Positions 1-8,745 are shown, counted from the first letter of the stretch. The stretch is 28,756 bases of DNA from an uncultured Candidatus Melainabacteria bacterium (GCA_934700335.1 CAKUXM010000017.1:1-28756); one strand, 5' to 3'. Made by a program: numbers and translations. Notes: generated from the sequence alone by a model not told the origin.

Positions 1-60
1 TTACATTTCGTAATAATTGGGTAAAATTCCATATTTTTCATGGTTTTGGTGTGAAGGAGT

Positions 61-223
61 GAGTAGAAATTAGTGAGTAGTGAATAGTGAGAGAAACCCT
101 CACTGTCATGCTGAACTTGATTCAGCATCTGTCCAGCGACAGCATTATCCACTCACTAGCCTCAGATTCCGTGTCAAGCACGGAATGACAATTCACTACT
201 CACTGTTAACTATTCACTAATTA
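61..223. repeat. Composite inverted-repeat element with heptamer-like arms
   Basis: Seen: the left part is rich in GTGAGTAG/GTGAATAG words and the right part in their complements. A perfect 14-bp inverted pair (AGTGAGTAGTGAAT at 72-85, its complement at 191-204) encloses a second inverted pair of 27-bp units (104-130 and 164-190). The whole could fold into a long imperfect hairpin. It abuts, and on the right slightly overlaps, the 3' end of the GIY-YIG gene. The arm words match the ACTCACT array at 23722-23791. Inference: a small non-autonomous mobile element or dispersed repeat, possibly truncated or merged with neighbouring repeat copies. No transposase gene or clear target-site duplication was seen. 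Confidence 0.6.
104..190. repeat. Inverted pair of 27-bp palindromic units
   Basis: Unit 1 (104-130) begins TGTCATGC, has CTTGA at its centre and ends ATCT. Unit 2 (164-190), read on the minus strand, begins TGTCATTC, has CTTGA at its centre and ends ATCT. Each unit is itself a hairpin: TGCTGAA/TTCAGCA around CTTGA, and ATTCCGTG/CACGGAAT around TCAAG. Both share the framework TGTCAT-N-C-N-G-N2-CTTGA-N2-C-N-G-N-ATCT, so they are two diverged, compensatorily changed copies of one family in opposite orientation. From memory, similar TGTCAT...ATCT units are dispersed in many bacterial genomes. Confidence 0.65.
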
Positions 224-458
224 ATTCTAGCTTTTTAATTCTTGGCAGTTTCTTAATCCTGCATTCTTCCTTCATTGCTTCTGATTTTGTATCAAATTCA
301 TGTGTATAAACAACTTTAAGAGGTTTATGAGCACGTGTATACTTTGCAGCAAGACCTTGCTTGTGCTTTTCAAAACGTTTCTCAACGTCATCTGTATAAC
401 CACAATACAAGGTATTATCCTCCGTTAACAAAATATATACGTAATATTTTTTGTCCAT
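210..458 (-). CDS. GIY-YIG domain endonuclease-like protein (UPF0213/YhbQ type)
   Basis: An 82-residue single-domain protein. The N-terminus shows the GIY-YIG signature in the form VYIL...YCGYT (residues 7-21), followed by the conserved Arg in EKRFEKH and a Glu in the late helix (KEECRIKKL), the layout of the URI/SLX1-like nuclease superfamily. The length is typical for stand-alone UPF0213 proteins, so it looks intact. Members cut or nick DNA in repair or mobile contexts, but the function of most UPF0213 proteins is unknown. It starts 6 bp after the stop of the upstream minus-strand gene with no strong ribosome site, so it is probably read on the same transcript. Its 3' end runs into the composite inverted-repeat element at 61-223. 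Confidence 0.88.
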   Translation of the reverse strand: MDKKYYVYILLTEDNTLYCGYTDDVEKRFEKHKQGLAAKYTRAHKPLKVVYTHEFDTKSEAMKEECRIKKLPRIKKLELISE

Positions 459-464
459 ACCAAC

Positions 465-1166
465 CTACAGTTTTTCAAACCCTGGAGAAGTTTGTGGCAA
501 ATCTTGATAACCTCTATTTGAGTGTACGCTCTTTTTAATATACTTATCAGAATATCTACCTTTAATAAACAGTTTTTTAAGAGTTTCTTCTCTTGTTACA
601 AGAGGGTGAGAAATCTTTGTTTCTTCAGGATAAAGTTCAGTCATTTCGCACCAAACAGCAGCCTCCATTGTCCATGCGTAAGTTTCTTCTGCAAGTGAAT
701 TATATTCATCTTGATGAAGGGCTTCGTGAGAGAGTAAAGCTGTGATAGCTGCAGGTGGTGCATCATAATGACTTTCATTTATATAAATATATAATCTTGT
801 ACCTTTTTTCCAACCCAAAGCATCAAATGATGCGTATTTTTCGTCAATTTTAGACAAATCTTTAAACATAATTTTAACTGGTTTTTTAGTTAGATTGTAC
901 CCAAGAAGTGCCGAGCGTGAAAAATCAGCATTTGTATCTTTCATCATATCTATTGCAACGGCTATATTTTCATCTTTTGTAACTTTTCTATATTCTTTTT
1001 TGATGAGTTTCAAATACTCTTCGCTATTATAACGTTTAGGATAACCTTCTCTTGATGCGATTGTAGCATTTTCACTAACATCTTTTGCAAGTGAAGGTGT
1101 TTGAACAGAAATACCCGTCATAACTAACATTGCCACAAAAATAGTTAAAGCTTTCTTAACTCTCAT
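465..1166 (-). CDS. Exported protein with an HExxH zinc-protease-like motif
   Basis: About 233 residues; family not recognised. The start is set at the ATG at 1166 because GGAGAAG lies at the right distance before it; the ATG four codons upstream lies within or just before that ribosome site. The N-terminus (RVKKALTIFVAMLVMTG) is a signal peptide with likely cleavage after SLA, so the protein should be periplasmic or secreted. Near the middle is SHEALHQDEYNSLAEE: an HExxH motif on a predicted helix with Glu residues 9-10 positions after the second His, which could complete a zinc site as in zincin peptidases. The rest is charged and shows no membrane segment. Protease activity is inferred from the motif only. 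Confidence 0.75.
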   Translation of the reverse strand: MRVKKALTIFVAMLVMTGISVQTPSLAKDVSENATIASREGYPKRYNSEEYLKLIKKEYRKVTKDENIAVAIDMMKDTNADFSRSALLGYNLTKKPVKIMFKDLSKIDEKYASFDALGWKKGTRLYIYINESHYDAPPAAITALLSHEALHQDEYNSLAEETYAWTMEAAVWCEMTELYPEETKISHPLVTREETLKKLFIKGRYSDKYIKKSVHSNRGYQDLPQTSPGFEKL

Positions 1167-1272
1167 TATCTTCTCCATAAATTATGTATACTAATATTAT
1201 AATTATATATTTTTTGCTTTCAAGTTTTGAATTTAGCATGCTAAAATAGATATGTAAGGATAGCAAGATATA

Positions 1273-1291
1273 AATGACATTATTTGTCATT
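1273..1291. promoter_or_regulatory. Dyad AATGACA-N5-TGTCATT upstream of dnaE
   Basis: A perfect 7-bp inverted repeat with a 5-bp spacer lies 42 bp before the dnaE start, in the divergent gap between dnaE and the exported HExxH protein gene. A TATAAA at 1299-1304 could be a -10 element for dnaE. The dyad may be an operator or chance in an AT-rich gap. Confidence 0.3.
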
Positions 1292-1332
1292 ACTAGCTTA
1301 TAAATAGGGTTAAATAAAGAGGTAAGTCGCAA

Positions 1333-4300
1333 ATGACAATGCAATATGTTCCGTTGCATGTACACACAGAATATTCGTTATTAGATGGTGCAATTCGAAT
1401 AAAGGATTATGTTAAATTTGCAAAAGAAAATAACATGCCGGCAATTGCCATAACGGATCACGGTGTTATGTATGGAGATATGGAGCTTTACACGACAGCA
1501 AAAGAAGAAGGTATCAAACCTCTTTTAGGTTGCGAATTTTACGTGCATGACGGAGATATCGCAGTAAAGAATAACTTGCACAATCCTCTTTATCACTTAG
1601 TTTTAATAGCAAAAGATAAAACTGGTTATCAAAATATTATAAGACTTACATCTGTAGCATGGTGTAACGGTTTTTATTATAAACCTCGTATTAACTGGGA
1701 GCTTTTAAAAGAACATCACGAAGGTTTAATCTGTTTGTCAGCATGTTTAGGTGGTGAAGTTCTACAAAATCTTTTAAAACACGAACCCGAAAAAGCAAGA
1801 GAAGTTGCGAAACAATATAAAGATTTATTTGGTGAAGACTACTATATAGAATTACAAGACCATGGTTTAGACGACCAAAAGAAGACTAACCCTGAATTAA
1901 TAAAGATAGCAAGAGAACTTGATATCAAAATGGTTATCACAAACGACTCTCACTATTTGAAGAAATCTGATGCAGATATGCACGATACTTTATTGTGTAT
2001 GAATACTAATAGTGCAAAAGATGACCCAAATCGTTTCCACTTTGAAGGCAACGAATTCTACGTTAAAACGGCAGAACAATTGAGAGAAAGTTTTAGCTGG
2101 TTAGATGATAAGACTTTTGAAGAATGTATTAACAATACAGTAGCAATTGCAGAAAAATGTCATCTTACATTAGATCTTGGTAAGTCTCCACTTCCTGCAT
2201 ATGAAGTTCCAAAAGGTTATGATTCAGAAACGTATCTTAACTACCTAGTATTTGAAGGTATGAAAAAGAGATATGGAGAAATCACACCAGAATTAAAACA
2301 ACGTGCAGAATATGAGTTAAGCGTAATTGACCAAATGGGTTTTGCAGCATACTTCTTAATCACTTGGGACTTTATCCACTATGCAAAAACTCATGGTATT
2401 CCAGTAGGTCCAGGTCGTGGTTCAGCAGCTGGTTCTGTTGTTGCATACGCTCTTGAGATTACAGACCTTGACCCAATTGAACATAAACTCTTGTTTGAAA
2501 GATTCTTAAATCCAGAACGTTTCACAATGCCAGATATAGATATAGACTTTTGTATCGAACGTCGTGGGGAAGTTATTGATTACGTAACTAAAAAATACGG
2601 CGAAGACAGGGTTTGTCAAATCATTACTTTTGGTACTTATGCAGCTAAAGCAGCCTTCAAAGGTGTTGCCCGTATTTTGAGAATACCATTTGCAGATAGT
2701 AACAGAATGGCATCATTAATCGACCCTTGTATTGAATACGCATTATCACAAGACGACAAAGCAAAAACTTTAGGTAAAGCCATTCAGTTTGAAGGTTCCG
2801 AATTAAGACAACACTATGACGAAGACACTCAATTCGTAATCGATATAGAAACAGGTAAAACTGTTGGTATGAAGAAATGGGTTGATTTAGCCGTTGCAAT
2901 TGAAGGTATCAAAAACAACACTGGTACTCACGCAGCAGGTGTAATCATTGCGCCAAAACCTTTAGATCAAATCTTACCAGTGCAACCGTCAAAAGATGGT
3001 ATTGTCCAAACAGGTTACCCACCTCATGATGTAACAGAAGTTTTAAGTCTTTTAAAAATGGACTTTTTAGGTTTAAGAAACTTAACTACGATTTACAAAA
3101 CAGTTGATTTAATTGAAAAACGTACAGGTAAACGTATTGTAATTAATGATATTCCACTTGATGACAAAGCTGTTTATAAATTATTAATGAAGGGCGACAC
3201 AGACGGCATCTTCCAACTTGAATCTGCCGGCATGAAAAACCTTGTAAAAAGATTAAGACCGGACGTATTTGAAGATATGGGTGCTTTAGTCGCTTTGTTC
3301 CGTCCAGGGCCATTAGATTCCGGCATGGTTGATGAGTTCGTAGACAGAAAACACGGACGTGTTGCGGTTACTTATCCTCACCCATTACTTGAGCCCGTAC
3401 TAAAAGATACCTACGGAACAATCGTATATCAAGAGCAAATTATGCAAGTATTCCAAGTCCTTGCCGATTACTCATTAGGTCAAGCCGATATGGTTCGTCG
3501 TATGATGGGTAAGAAAAAAATTGAAGAAATGCAGAAGCAGAAAGGTAAGTTTATCGAAAATTCTGCACGACACGGTATGAGCGCAAAAGATGCGACAGAT
3601 TTATTTGAAAAAATTGAAAAATTCGCATCATACTGTTTCAACCGAAGCCACTCTGCAGCATACGCCTTTGTTGCTTATCAAACAGCATACTTAAAAGCTC
3701 ATTATCCGGTTGAATATTTAGCTTGCTTAATCTCAAGTGTTTCAACTGATGCAGAAAAAACAGCTCTTTATATTGAAGATGCACAAAAGAAAGGTATTCA
3801 AGTATTACCACCTGATATCAACAAATCCTTTGCTGAATTCTATCCAGACGGAGACAACATTCGTTTCGGTTTAGCATCTATCAAACAAGTAGGTGAAGTA
3901 GTTGTTGATTTAATCATCAAAGAAAGAGAAGAAAACGGAGACTTTAAATCAATCTACGATTACTGCAAACGTATGGATTCAAAAGCTACAAACAAAAGAG
4001 TTTTAGAAGGTTTGATAAAAGCTGGTGCGTTCTCAAGCATTGAAAAAAGTCGTAAACAATTATTAGACAACCTTGAATACATTGTTGCAACAGCTTCAAG
4101 AGAAGCGAAACAAAAAGAATCAGGACAAGTAAGTTTATTTGCAGGACTTGAAGATACAGAGGACTTTGCAGGTGCACAATTCCAACTTTCTGGCACAGAT
4201 GAAGAATATCCGCAAAGAGAAATCCAAAATTTTGAAAAAGAATTCTTAGGGTTCTACGTAAGTTCTCACCCATTATCAAGTATTAAAGACAAACTGCCGT

Positions 4301-4866
4301 ACCTTGCAACTCATAAAATTGCAGAAATTAAAGGAATGGAAAAAGATAAAGTGGTTACAATTTGCGGTCTTATTTCTGCATCAAGACAAATTCCAACGAA
4401 AAAAGACCCGACAAAATTCTTAAAAATCTGCACTATTGAAGATTTAACAAGCAAAATGGAAACTGTTTGCTTCCACAAAAAATTGTTAGAATTTAACGAT
4501 TTCTTGCAACCTGAACAAAGAGTTATCATAACAGGTAAAGTAAATTACCGTGATGACGACGAAAACAGAGAAAACCCAAGTTTAGTCATAGATAATGTTC
4601 GTCCAGTTGATAACTGCAACATTATGACAGTCGAACTTCTTCAAGATTTACCATACGAAGAACTCGTTGCACTAAAAGACGTTATGGTTAAAAATACAGG
4701 TTTCGACCCAGTGGTTATAAAACTAAACGACGACATAATAGGTGAAACTAAAATCCTAACTTCTGCACACTTCTGGGTAAATGCAACAAATGATTTGGCT
4801 AACAAATTGAAAAATATCTTTCCGAACAAAGTCGGAGTTTCTATGAAATCTCTTGATGAAGATTAA
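1333..4866 (+). CDS. dnaE: DNA polymerase III alpha subunit
   Basis: Catalytic subunit of the replicative polymerase; 1177 residues, normal for DnaE. An N-terminal PHP domain (HVHTEYSLLDG, ITDHGVMYG) is followed by the Pol3 palm with the catalytic Asp pair in PDIDIDF (Asp401, Asp403) and the third Asp in KMDFLGLR (Asp577). Further conserved blocks are GPGRGSAAGS, NNTGTHAAGVII, FRPGPLDSGM, YQEQIMQV and NRSHSAAYA. The C-terminal part holds an OB-fold (VTICGLISASRQIPTKKDP). There is no 3'-5' exonuclease domain, so this is DnaE rather than PolC. AAGAGG precedes the ATG. It stands alone, with a divergent neighbour upstream and a two-way terminator directly downstream. Confidence 0.98.
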   Translation: MTMQYVPLHVHTEYSLLDGAIRIKDYVKFAKENNMPAIAITDHGVMYGDMELYTTAKEEGIKPLLGCEFYVHDGDIAVKNNLHNPLYHLVLIAKDKTGYQNIIRLTSVAWCNGFYYKPRINWELLKEHHEGLICLSACLGGEVLQNLLKHEPEKAREVAKQYKDLFGEDYYIELQDHGLDDQKKTNPELIKIARELDIKMVITNDSHYLKKSDADMHDTLLCMNTNSAKDDPNRFHFEGNEFYVKTAEQLRESFSWLDDKTFEECINNTVAIAEKCHLTLDLGKSPLPAYEVPKGYDSETYLNYLVFEGMKKRYGEITPELKQRAEYELSVIDQMGFAAYFLITWDFIHYAKTHGIPVGPGRGSAAGSVVAYALEITDLDPIEHKLLFERFLNPERFTMPDIDIDFCIERRGEVIDYVTKKYGEDRVCQIITFGTYAAKAAFKGVARILRIPFADSNRMASLIDPCIEYALSQDDKAKTLGKAIQFEGSELRQHYDEDTQFVIDIETGKTVGMKKWVDLAVAIEGIKNNTGTHAAGVIIAPKPLDQILPVQPSKDGIVQTGYPPHDVTEVLSLLKMDFLGLRNLTTIYKTVDLIEKRTGKRIVINDIPLDDKAVYKLLMKGDTDGIFQLESAGMKNLVKRLRPDVFEDMGALVALFRPGPLDSGMVDEFVDRKHGRVAVTYPHPLLEPVLKDTYGTIVYQEQIMQVFQVLADYSLGQADMVRRMMGKKKIEEMQKQKGKFIENSARHGMSAKDATDLFEKIEKFASYCFNRSHSAAYAFVAYQTAYLKAHYPVEYLACLISSVSTDAEKTALYIEDAQKKGIQVLPPDINKSFAEFYPDGDNIRFGLASIKQVGEVVVDLIIKEREENGDFKSIYDYCKRMDSKATNKRVLEGLIKAGAFSSIEKSRKQLLDNLEYIVATASREAKQKESGQVSLFAGLEDTEDFAGAQFQLSGTDEEYPQREIQNFEKEFLGFYVSSHPLSSIKDKLPYLATHKIAEIKGMEKDKVVTICGLISASRQIPTKKDPTKFLKICTIEDLTSKMETVCFHKKLLEFNDFLQPEQRVIITGKVNYRDDDENRENPSLVIDNVRPVDNCNIMTVELLQDLPYEELVALKDVMVKNTGFDPVVIKLNDDIIGETKILTSAHFWVNATNDLANKLKNIFPNKVGVSMKSLDED

Positions 4867-4880
4867 AGATTAAAAATAAA

Positions 4881-4910
4881 AGAAGGCGCCGACTTCCGTC
4901 GGCGCCTTCT
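4881..4910. terminator. Two-way terminator between dnaE and lpxA
   Basis: Perfect 13-bp stem (AGAAGGCGCCGAC / GTCGGCGCCTTCT) with a TTCC loop, 14 bp after the dnaE stop and 21 bp beyond the convergent lpxA stop. It is GC-rich against very AT-rich flanks. On the minus strand it is followed by a T-rich run, so it probably serves both genes. Confidence 0.85.
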
Positions 4911-4931
4911 TAAATATAAATTTATTTTTGA

Positions 4932-5747
4932 TTATAATTCTTCTTCCAAACCTAGAGAAGCATTACCTGTTTTATGAGATTTTAATAAAACACCACGTTT
5001 TGATGATTTAATAAATTCAATCATGTTTTCAATATATTTATTCATTGGAATTTCTGCTTGAATTTTTTCAATAGCTTGAGTTGTGTTGTATTCAGGTGAA
5101 ATCAATAATTTGAAAGCTTCATTCATAGCTGTTCTATCTTCTTGAGAAACACCTCTTCTTCTCATAGCAACAACATTCAATCCTGTTGGAACAGGTGGTC
5201 TACCTTCACCTTTTGAATATGGTAAGATATCTTGACGTGTTGCAGAGAAACCGCTAATGATAGCCATATCACCAACTCTTACGTTTTGGTGAAATACAGT
5301 CATTCCGCCTAACCAAGCACCAAAACCAACATGGCAATGTCCACCAAGAGTTGCAAGATTTGCCATTATAACTTGATCACCTAAAACACAATTGTGCGCA
5401 ACGTGAGTACCAACCATTAACAAGCATTTTTCACCTATTCTTGTTGTGAAATCACCACATGCAGCACCTCTGTGTACAGTTGCGTTTTCTTTAATAATTG
5501 TGCCGTTACCTATAACAACCTTTGTAGGTTCACATTTGTATCCTAAATCTTGAGGTTCTGAACCAATCGTTGCAAAAGGGCTGATTGTACAATCTTCACC
5601 AATTTCTGCAAATTCTACAAACGCATTTGCAATAACTCTAGTTCTGCTACCAATTTTTACATTTTCACCAATAACTACGTTAGGTCCGATAATTGCGTCT
5701 TCTGCAATTTCAGCAGTAGGGTGAATTATAGCGGTTTTATCTATCAT
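4932..5747 (-). CDS. lpxA: UDP-N-acetylglucosamine O-acyltransferase
   Basis: First enzyme of lipid A synthesis: moves a 3-hydroxyacyl chain from acyl carrier protein to the 3-OH of UDP-GlcNAc in the cytoplasm. The 271 residues show hexapeptide repeats of a left-handed beta-helix (residues 5-160). The catalytic His lies in THVAHNC (His118, matching His125 of E. coli), followed by the family blocks LATLGGHCHVG and GGMTVFHQ and a helical C-terminus with RRRGVSQEDRTAMNEAF. The C-terminal tail after about residue 245 is lysine/glutamate-rich and slightly longer than usual. GGAAGG lies before the ATG. A terminator separates it from fabZ, so it likely has its own promoter (possible -10 TATAAT at 5789-5794). 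Confidence 0.96.
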   Translation of the reverse strand: MIDKTAIIHPTAEIAEDAIIGPNVVIGENVKIGSRTRVIANAFVEFAEIGEDCTISPFATIGSEPQDLGYKCEPTKVVIGNGTIIKENATVHRGAACGDFTTRIGEKCLLMVGTHVAHNCVLGDQVIMANLATLGGHCHVGFGAWLGGMTVFHQNVRVGDMAIISGFSATRQDILPYSKGEGRPPVPTGLNVVAMRRRGVSQEDRTAMNEAFKLLISPEYNTTQAIEKIQAEIPMNKYIENMIEFIKSSKRGVLLKSHKTGNASLGLEEEL

Positions 5748-5847
5748 ACTTCCAAATTCCTTCCAAATTTTAATTCTCTTCTTATTTTATTATATAGGAA
5801 TATTTAAAAATATTAAAAATATTTATATATCCTTAATATCAAAAAAA

Positions 5848-5880
5848 TGAGGGGCTGATTTTTTCAAAATCAGCCCCTCA
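5848..5880 (-). terminator. Terminator after fabZ, ahead of lpxA
   Basis: Perfect 15-bp stem TGAGGGGCTGATTTT (5848-5862) and its complement (5866-5880) with a 3-nt loop. Read on the minus strand it follows the fabZ stop by 17 bp and is trailed by seven T residues: a textbook intrinsic terminator. It splits fabZ from lpxA, which are usually co-transcribed. Confidence 0.88.
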
Positions 5881-5897
5881 AAAATACCTTTCTAAAC

Positions 5898-6338
5898 TTA
5901 TTTCATGCAAACTGTCATATCAGCTTCAACGACGACTTTACCATCTACAGTACCTACTGCATGACATTTACCGATAGGACCTTTTAATTTTGTAAGTTGA
6001 ATTTCCATATCTAGTCTATCACCAGGACGAACAATATTTTTAAATCTAACATTTTCAAGTGCAGCAAATAATGCCAATTTACCTTTGAATTGTTCTAAAG
6101 TACAAAGAATTGGTGCTGAACATTGCGCCATAGCTTCAACTTGCAAAACACCTGGCATAATCGGATTATTTGGAAAATGACCTTGAAAGAATTCTTCGTT
6201 CATTGTCAAATTTTTATATCCCTTAGCATATTTACCAGGAACACATTCTGTAATTCTATCAACTAACAAAAATGGATAACGATGTGGAATCATCTCCATA
6301 ATTTGCATAATATCAAAGCTTAAAATTTCATCTGCCAT
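5898..6338 (-). CDS. fabZ: 3-hydroxyacyl-[acyl-carrier-protein] dehydratase FabZ
   Basis: Dehydrates 3-hydroxyacyl-ACP in fatty-acid elongation, and so competes with LpxA for the same 3-hydroxyacyl-ACP pool. The 146 residues form one hot-dog fold: MIPHRYPFLLVDR at the N-terminus, then the central helix block GHFPNNPIMPGVLQVEAMAQ with the catalytic His54 and Glu68. Length is normal. GGAGAAAA precedes the ATG, and the gap to the upstream lpxC stop is 11 bp, so it belongs to the lpxD-lpxC-fabZ transcript, which ends at the terminator just downstream. Confidence 0.97.
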   Translation of the reverse strand: MADEILSFDIMQIMEMIPHRYPFLLVDRITECVPGKYAKGYKNLTMNEEFFQGHFPNNPIMPGVLQVEAMAQCSAPILCTLEQFKGKLALFAALENVRFKNIVRPGDRLDMEIQLTKLKGPIGKCHAVGTVDGKVVVEADMTVCMK

Positions 6339-6349
6339 TAGTTTTCTCC

Positions 6350-7165
6350 TTAAATTTCAACTAATTTATCTTTCAATTCTCTTGCCACAATACCATGAAC
6401 AGCATGTCCTGCTTCTTTCACAATAATTTGTGCTTTAAAGTTTAATGGATTAAAACCAGTAAGGTTAAAATCGCCAATCAAATCAAGAATTTTATGTTTT
6501 GCTGGTTCATATGCAGAACGTAATTCTGTTGTGTAACCTTCATCTTTTAAACCAACAGTATTATCGTATGTTACACCTCTTGCAAAACCTAAAAGTTGAT
6601 ATTTTTTCAAATCTTTTAAGTAACCAAATGTTCTTGCGCCAATAATTTCTTCTTCTTTCACTTTATGATTAAAACATACCCAACGGTTATTTAAATCAGG
6701 GTGGTCATAGTTAACAGAATAAGAAATGTATAATTCTTTATCCGGAACAACTATTAAAGAAGTTTTACCATTTAAATAATACACCGGTTCTGATACTGTA
6801 TAAAATTTTTGTTTTGATTTTTTTATACCTGCATTTTTGAACAATTTAACCCATTCAAGAGAACTACCATCAAGAATAGGAAGTTCGTAATTGCTAATGT
6901 TAACATCTATAGAATCAATGCCACAAAAAGCACAAGCTGCCATAAAGTGTTCAATAAGCATTACTTTATCTTTGTTCTTGTTGCCAATAGTAACACAATG
7001 GTCTGTCGAAACTAAATTATCCACATGGGCAATTACGGGTTCTTTAGAATTTTTCACAAAAAATCTAATTTGACCTAAATCGTTTGGATTTATTTCAACG
7101 GACGTATCTTGATTTTTCATCAAGCTGTTACCAGTAACATTAATTGTTTTAGAAATTGTCCCCAT
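6350..7165 (-). CDS. lpxC: UDP-3-O-acyl-N-acetylglucosamine deacetylase
   Basis: Zinc amidase for the committed step of lipid A synthesis. The 271 residues carry all key sites: EHFMAA (Glu72 and zinc ligand His73), LPILDGSS, GARTFGYL, KHKILDLIGD (zinc ligands His224 and Asp228, spaced as in E. coli) and the catalytic His254 in GHAVH. It is somewhat shorter than the roughly 305-residue E. coli enzyme, mainly at the C-terminus. Its ATG overlaps the lpxD stop as TAATG, which points to translational coupling. Confidence 0.96.
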   Translation of the reverse strand: MGTISKTINVTGNSLMKNQDTSVEINPNDLGQIRFFVKNSKEPVIAHVDNLVSTDHCVTIGNKNKDKVMLIEHFMAACAFCGIDSIDVNISNYELPILDGSSLEWVKLFKNAGIKKSKQKFYTVSEPVYYLNGKTSLIVVPDKELYISYSVNYDHPDLNNRWVCFNHKVKEEEIIGARTFGYLKDLKKYQLLGFARGVTYDNTVGLKDEGYTTELRSAYEPAKHKILDLIGDFNLTGFNPLNFKAQIIVKEAGHAVHGIVARELKDKLVEI

Positions 7166-8253
7166 TATTCTTCAGTATCCTCAATAAAGCCTTTTAATAA
7201 TGGTTCATACTTTTTGAATTTAGCAATCAATTCACCCGCATCTCTAACTGTTTTAATCTGTTTGATAAATTCTTTTTTAGGAACAGCAGGAATACCAACA
7301 ATAATTGATTTAGCTGGGAATGATTTTGTAACACCCGCTTTTGCTGCGATAATAGAATCACTACCGATATTAATATGGTCTGCCAAACCAGCTTGACCTG
7401 CAATAACGACTCTGTCGCCGATAACACAGCTACCGGCAATACCAACTTGTGATACAATCAAGCAACCTTTACCAACACGGCAGTTATGACCAATCATAAC
7501 TTGGTCATCAATTTTTGTGTTAGCACCGATAGTTGTATTTTCGATAGTACCTCTATCAATTGTTGTATTCGCACCAATTTCAACATTATCTTCAATTACA
7601 ACTGATCCTAATGAAGGGATTTTGAAAATAACTTGTTGAGTGTTTTCTGATAATTCTTTACCTTTTCTAGCTTGTTCGATATTATCAGGATTTTCAGTTA
7701 CAAAGCTGAAACCGTCAGCACCAAGAGAAACGCCATTATGGAAAATACAATCTTTACCAACTTTAACTCTTGTACCGATATTAATGCCAGAATGTAAGAA
7801 GCAATTTTCGCCCAATTGAGCAGCTTCACCAATAAAACAATTTGCCAAAATTCTAGTTTTTGCACCGATTTTTGCGTGAGCAGCAATTACAACATTAGGT
7901 CCGATTTTAACACCTTCACCTAATTCAGCAGTTGGGTCAACAACAGCAGACGGGTGAACACCTTCATTAACTTTTGGTTCTTCATAGAATAAAGTTAATA
8001 ATTTCATCATTGCAAGTCTAGGTCTTTCAACTTCAATAGTAGTTAATCTATCAATTGAAACACCTAATGGAACTAATGCAGCCTTTGCTTTCGTTTTCGC
8101 AAGATTTACAATTTCATCTTCTTCAAAAGCTAACGCTAATGTTGACTCATCGGCAAGTAGAGGTGGTGCAATCATTGACACTTCTGCATCTTCTACCTTG
8201 CTTAAGATACCGCCTACAATTTGTGCAATTTCTTCAACTTTGAATTTTGCCAT
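7165..8253 (-). CDS. lpxD: UDP-3-O-acylglucosamine N-acyltransferase
   Basis: Third lipid A enzyme: adds the N-linked 3-hydroxyacyl chain to the LpxC product. The 362 residues comprise an N-terminal UDP-binding domain (1-100), a long run of hexapeptide repeats forming the beta-helix (about 105-330) and a short C-terminal helix. The family blocks GADGFSFV, IDRGTIENT and IGHNC (catalytic His256, matching His239 of E. coli) are present. AAGGAG precedes the ATG. The start lies 15 bp after the heptose adenylyltransferase stop, and the stop overlaps the lpxC start by one base. Confidence 0.96.
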   Translation of the reverse strand: MAKFKVEEIAQIVGGILSKVEDAEVSMIAPPLLADESTLALAFEEDEIVNLAKTKAKAALVPLGVSIDRLTTIEVERPRLAMMKLLTLFYEEPKVNEGVHPSAVVDPTAELGEGVKIGPNVVIAAHAKIGAKTRILANCFIGEAAQLGENCFLHSGINIGTRVKVGKDCIFHNGVSLGADGFSFVTENPDNIEQARKGKELSENTQQVIFKIPSLGSVVIEDNVEIGANTTIDRGTIENTTIGANTKIDDQVMIGHNCRVGKGCLIVSQVGIAGSCVIGDRVVIAGQAGLADHINIGSDSIIAAKAGVTKSFPAKSIIVGIPAVPKKEFIKQIKTVRDAGELIAKFKKYEPLLKGFIEDTEE

Positions 8254-8268
8254 TTTATTTTTTTCTCC

Positions 8269-8745
8269 TTAATTATGATGATTGTTCATTTTATTAATAA
8301 TATTCGTTGTAGATTTTCCTTCTACAAATGTTATAAATTCAACATGAATGTTGTTTTTCTTAATCACATCAGCCTCTGGAAGAGTATCTAATGTGTAATC
8401 TCCACCTTTTGTATGTACATCTGGTTTAATGATGTCTAATAGGTTGCGTGGTGTATCCTCATCAAATATTACCACATAATCAACACAAGATAAAGCACAT
8501 AAAATTTCTGCTCTATCACGTTCGCTATTTAATGGTCTACTTTCACCTTTTAAGCGCTTTACAGAGGCATCAGAATTTAACATCACAATACATACATCTG
8601 CAAAAGTTTTTGTTTTTTGCAAATATCGAACATGCCCGACATGTAACAAATCAAAACAGCCATTTGTTGTTACTATTGTTTTACCTTGTTTTCTTAATTC
8701 TTCAATTGTTGAAACTAAATTTTCTTTTTCTATTAAATTAAACAT
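8269..8745 (-). CDS. rfaE2: D-glycero-beta-D-manno-heptose 1-phosphate adenylyltransferase
   Basis: Makes ADP-heptose for the LPS inner core. The 158 residues are a single nucleotidyltransferase domain: TNGCFDLLHVGH holds the HxGH nucleotide motif (His35, His38), followed by NSDASVKRLKGESRPLN, VKGGDY-like HTKGGDYTLD and the C-terminal STTNIINK signature. This equals the C-terminal half of E. coli HldE; the N-terminal kinase half (HldA) is not here, so the two functions are on separate genes. Its ATG overlaps the asd stop as TAATG. Gene order links core-heptose supply to lipid A genes downstream. Confidence 0.92.
   Translation of the reverse strand: MFNLIEKENLVSTIEELRKQGKTIVTTNGCFDLLHVGHVRYLQKTKTFADVCIVMLNSDASVKRLKGESRPLNSERDRAEILCALSCVDYVVIFDEDTPRNLLDIIKPDVHTKGGDYTLDTLPEADVIKKNNIHVEFITFVEGKSTTNIINKMNNHHN

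Noticed and set aside
2657..2899. Minus-strand open frames inside dnaE and similar frames opposite other genes
   Set aside because: They overlap strongly conserved coding sequence, have no ribosome sites and show no family features; they are antisense shadows.
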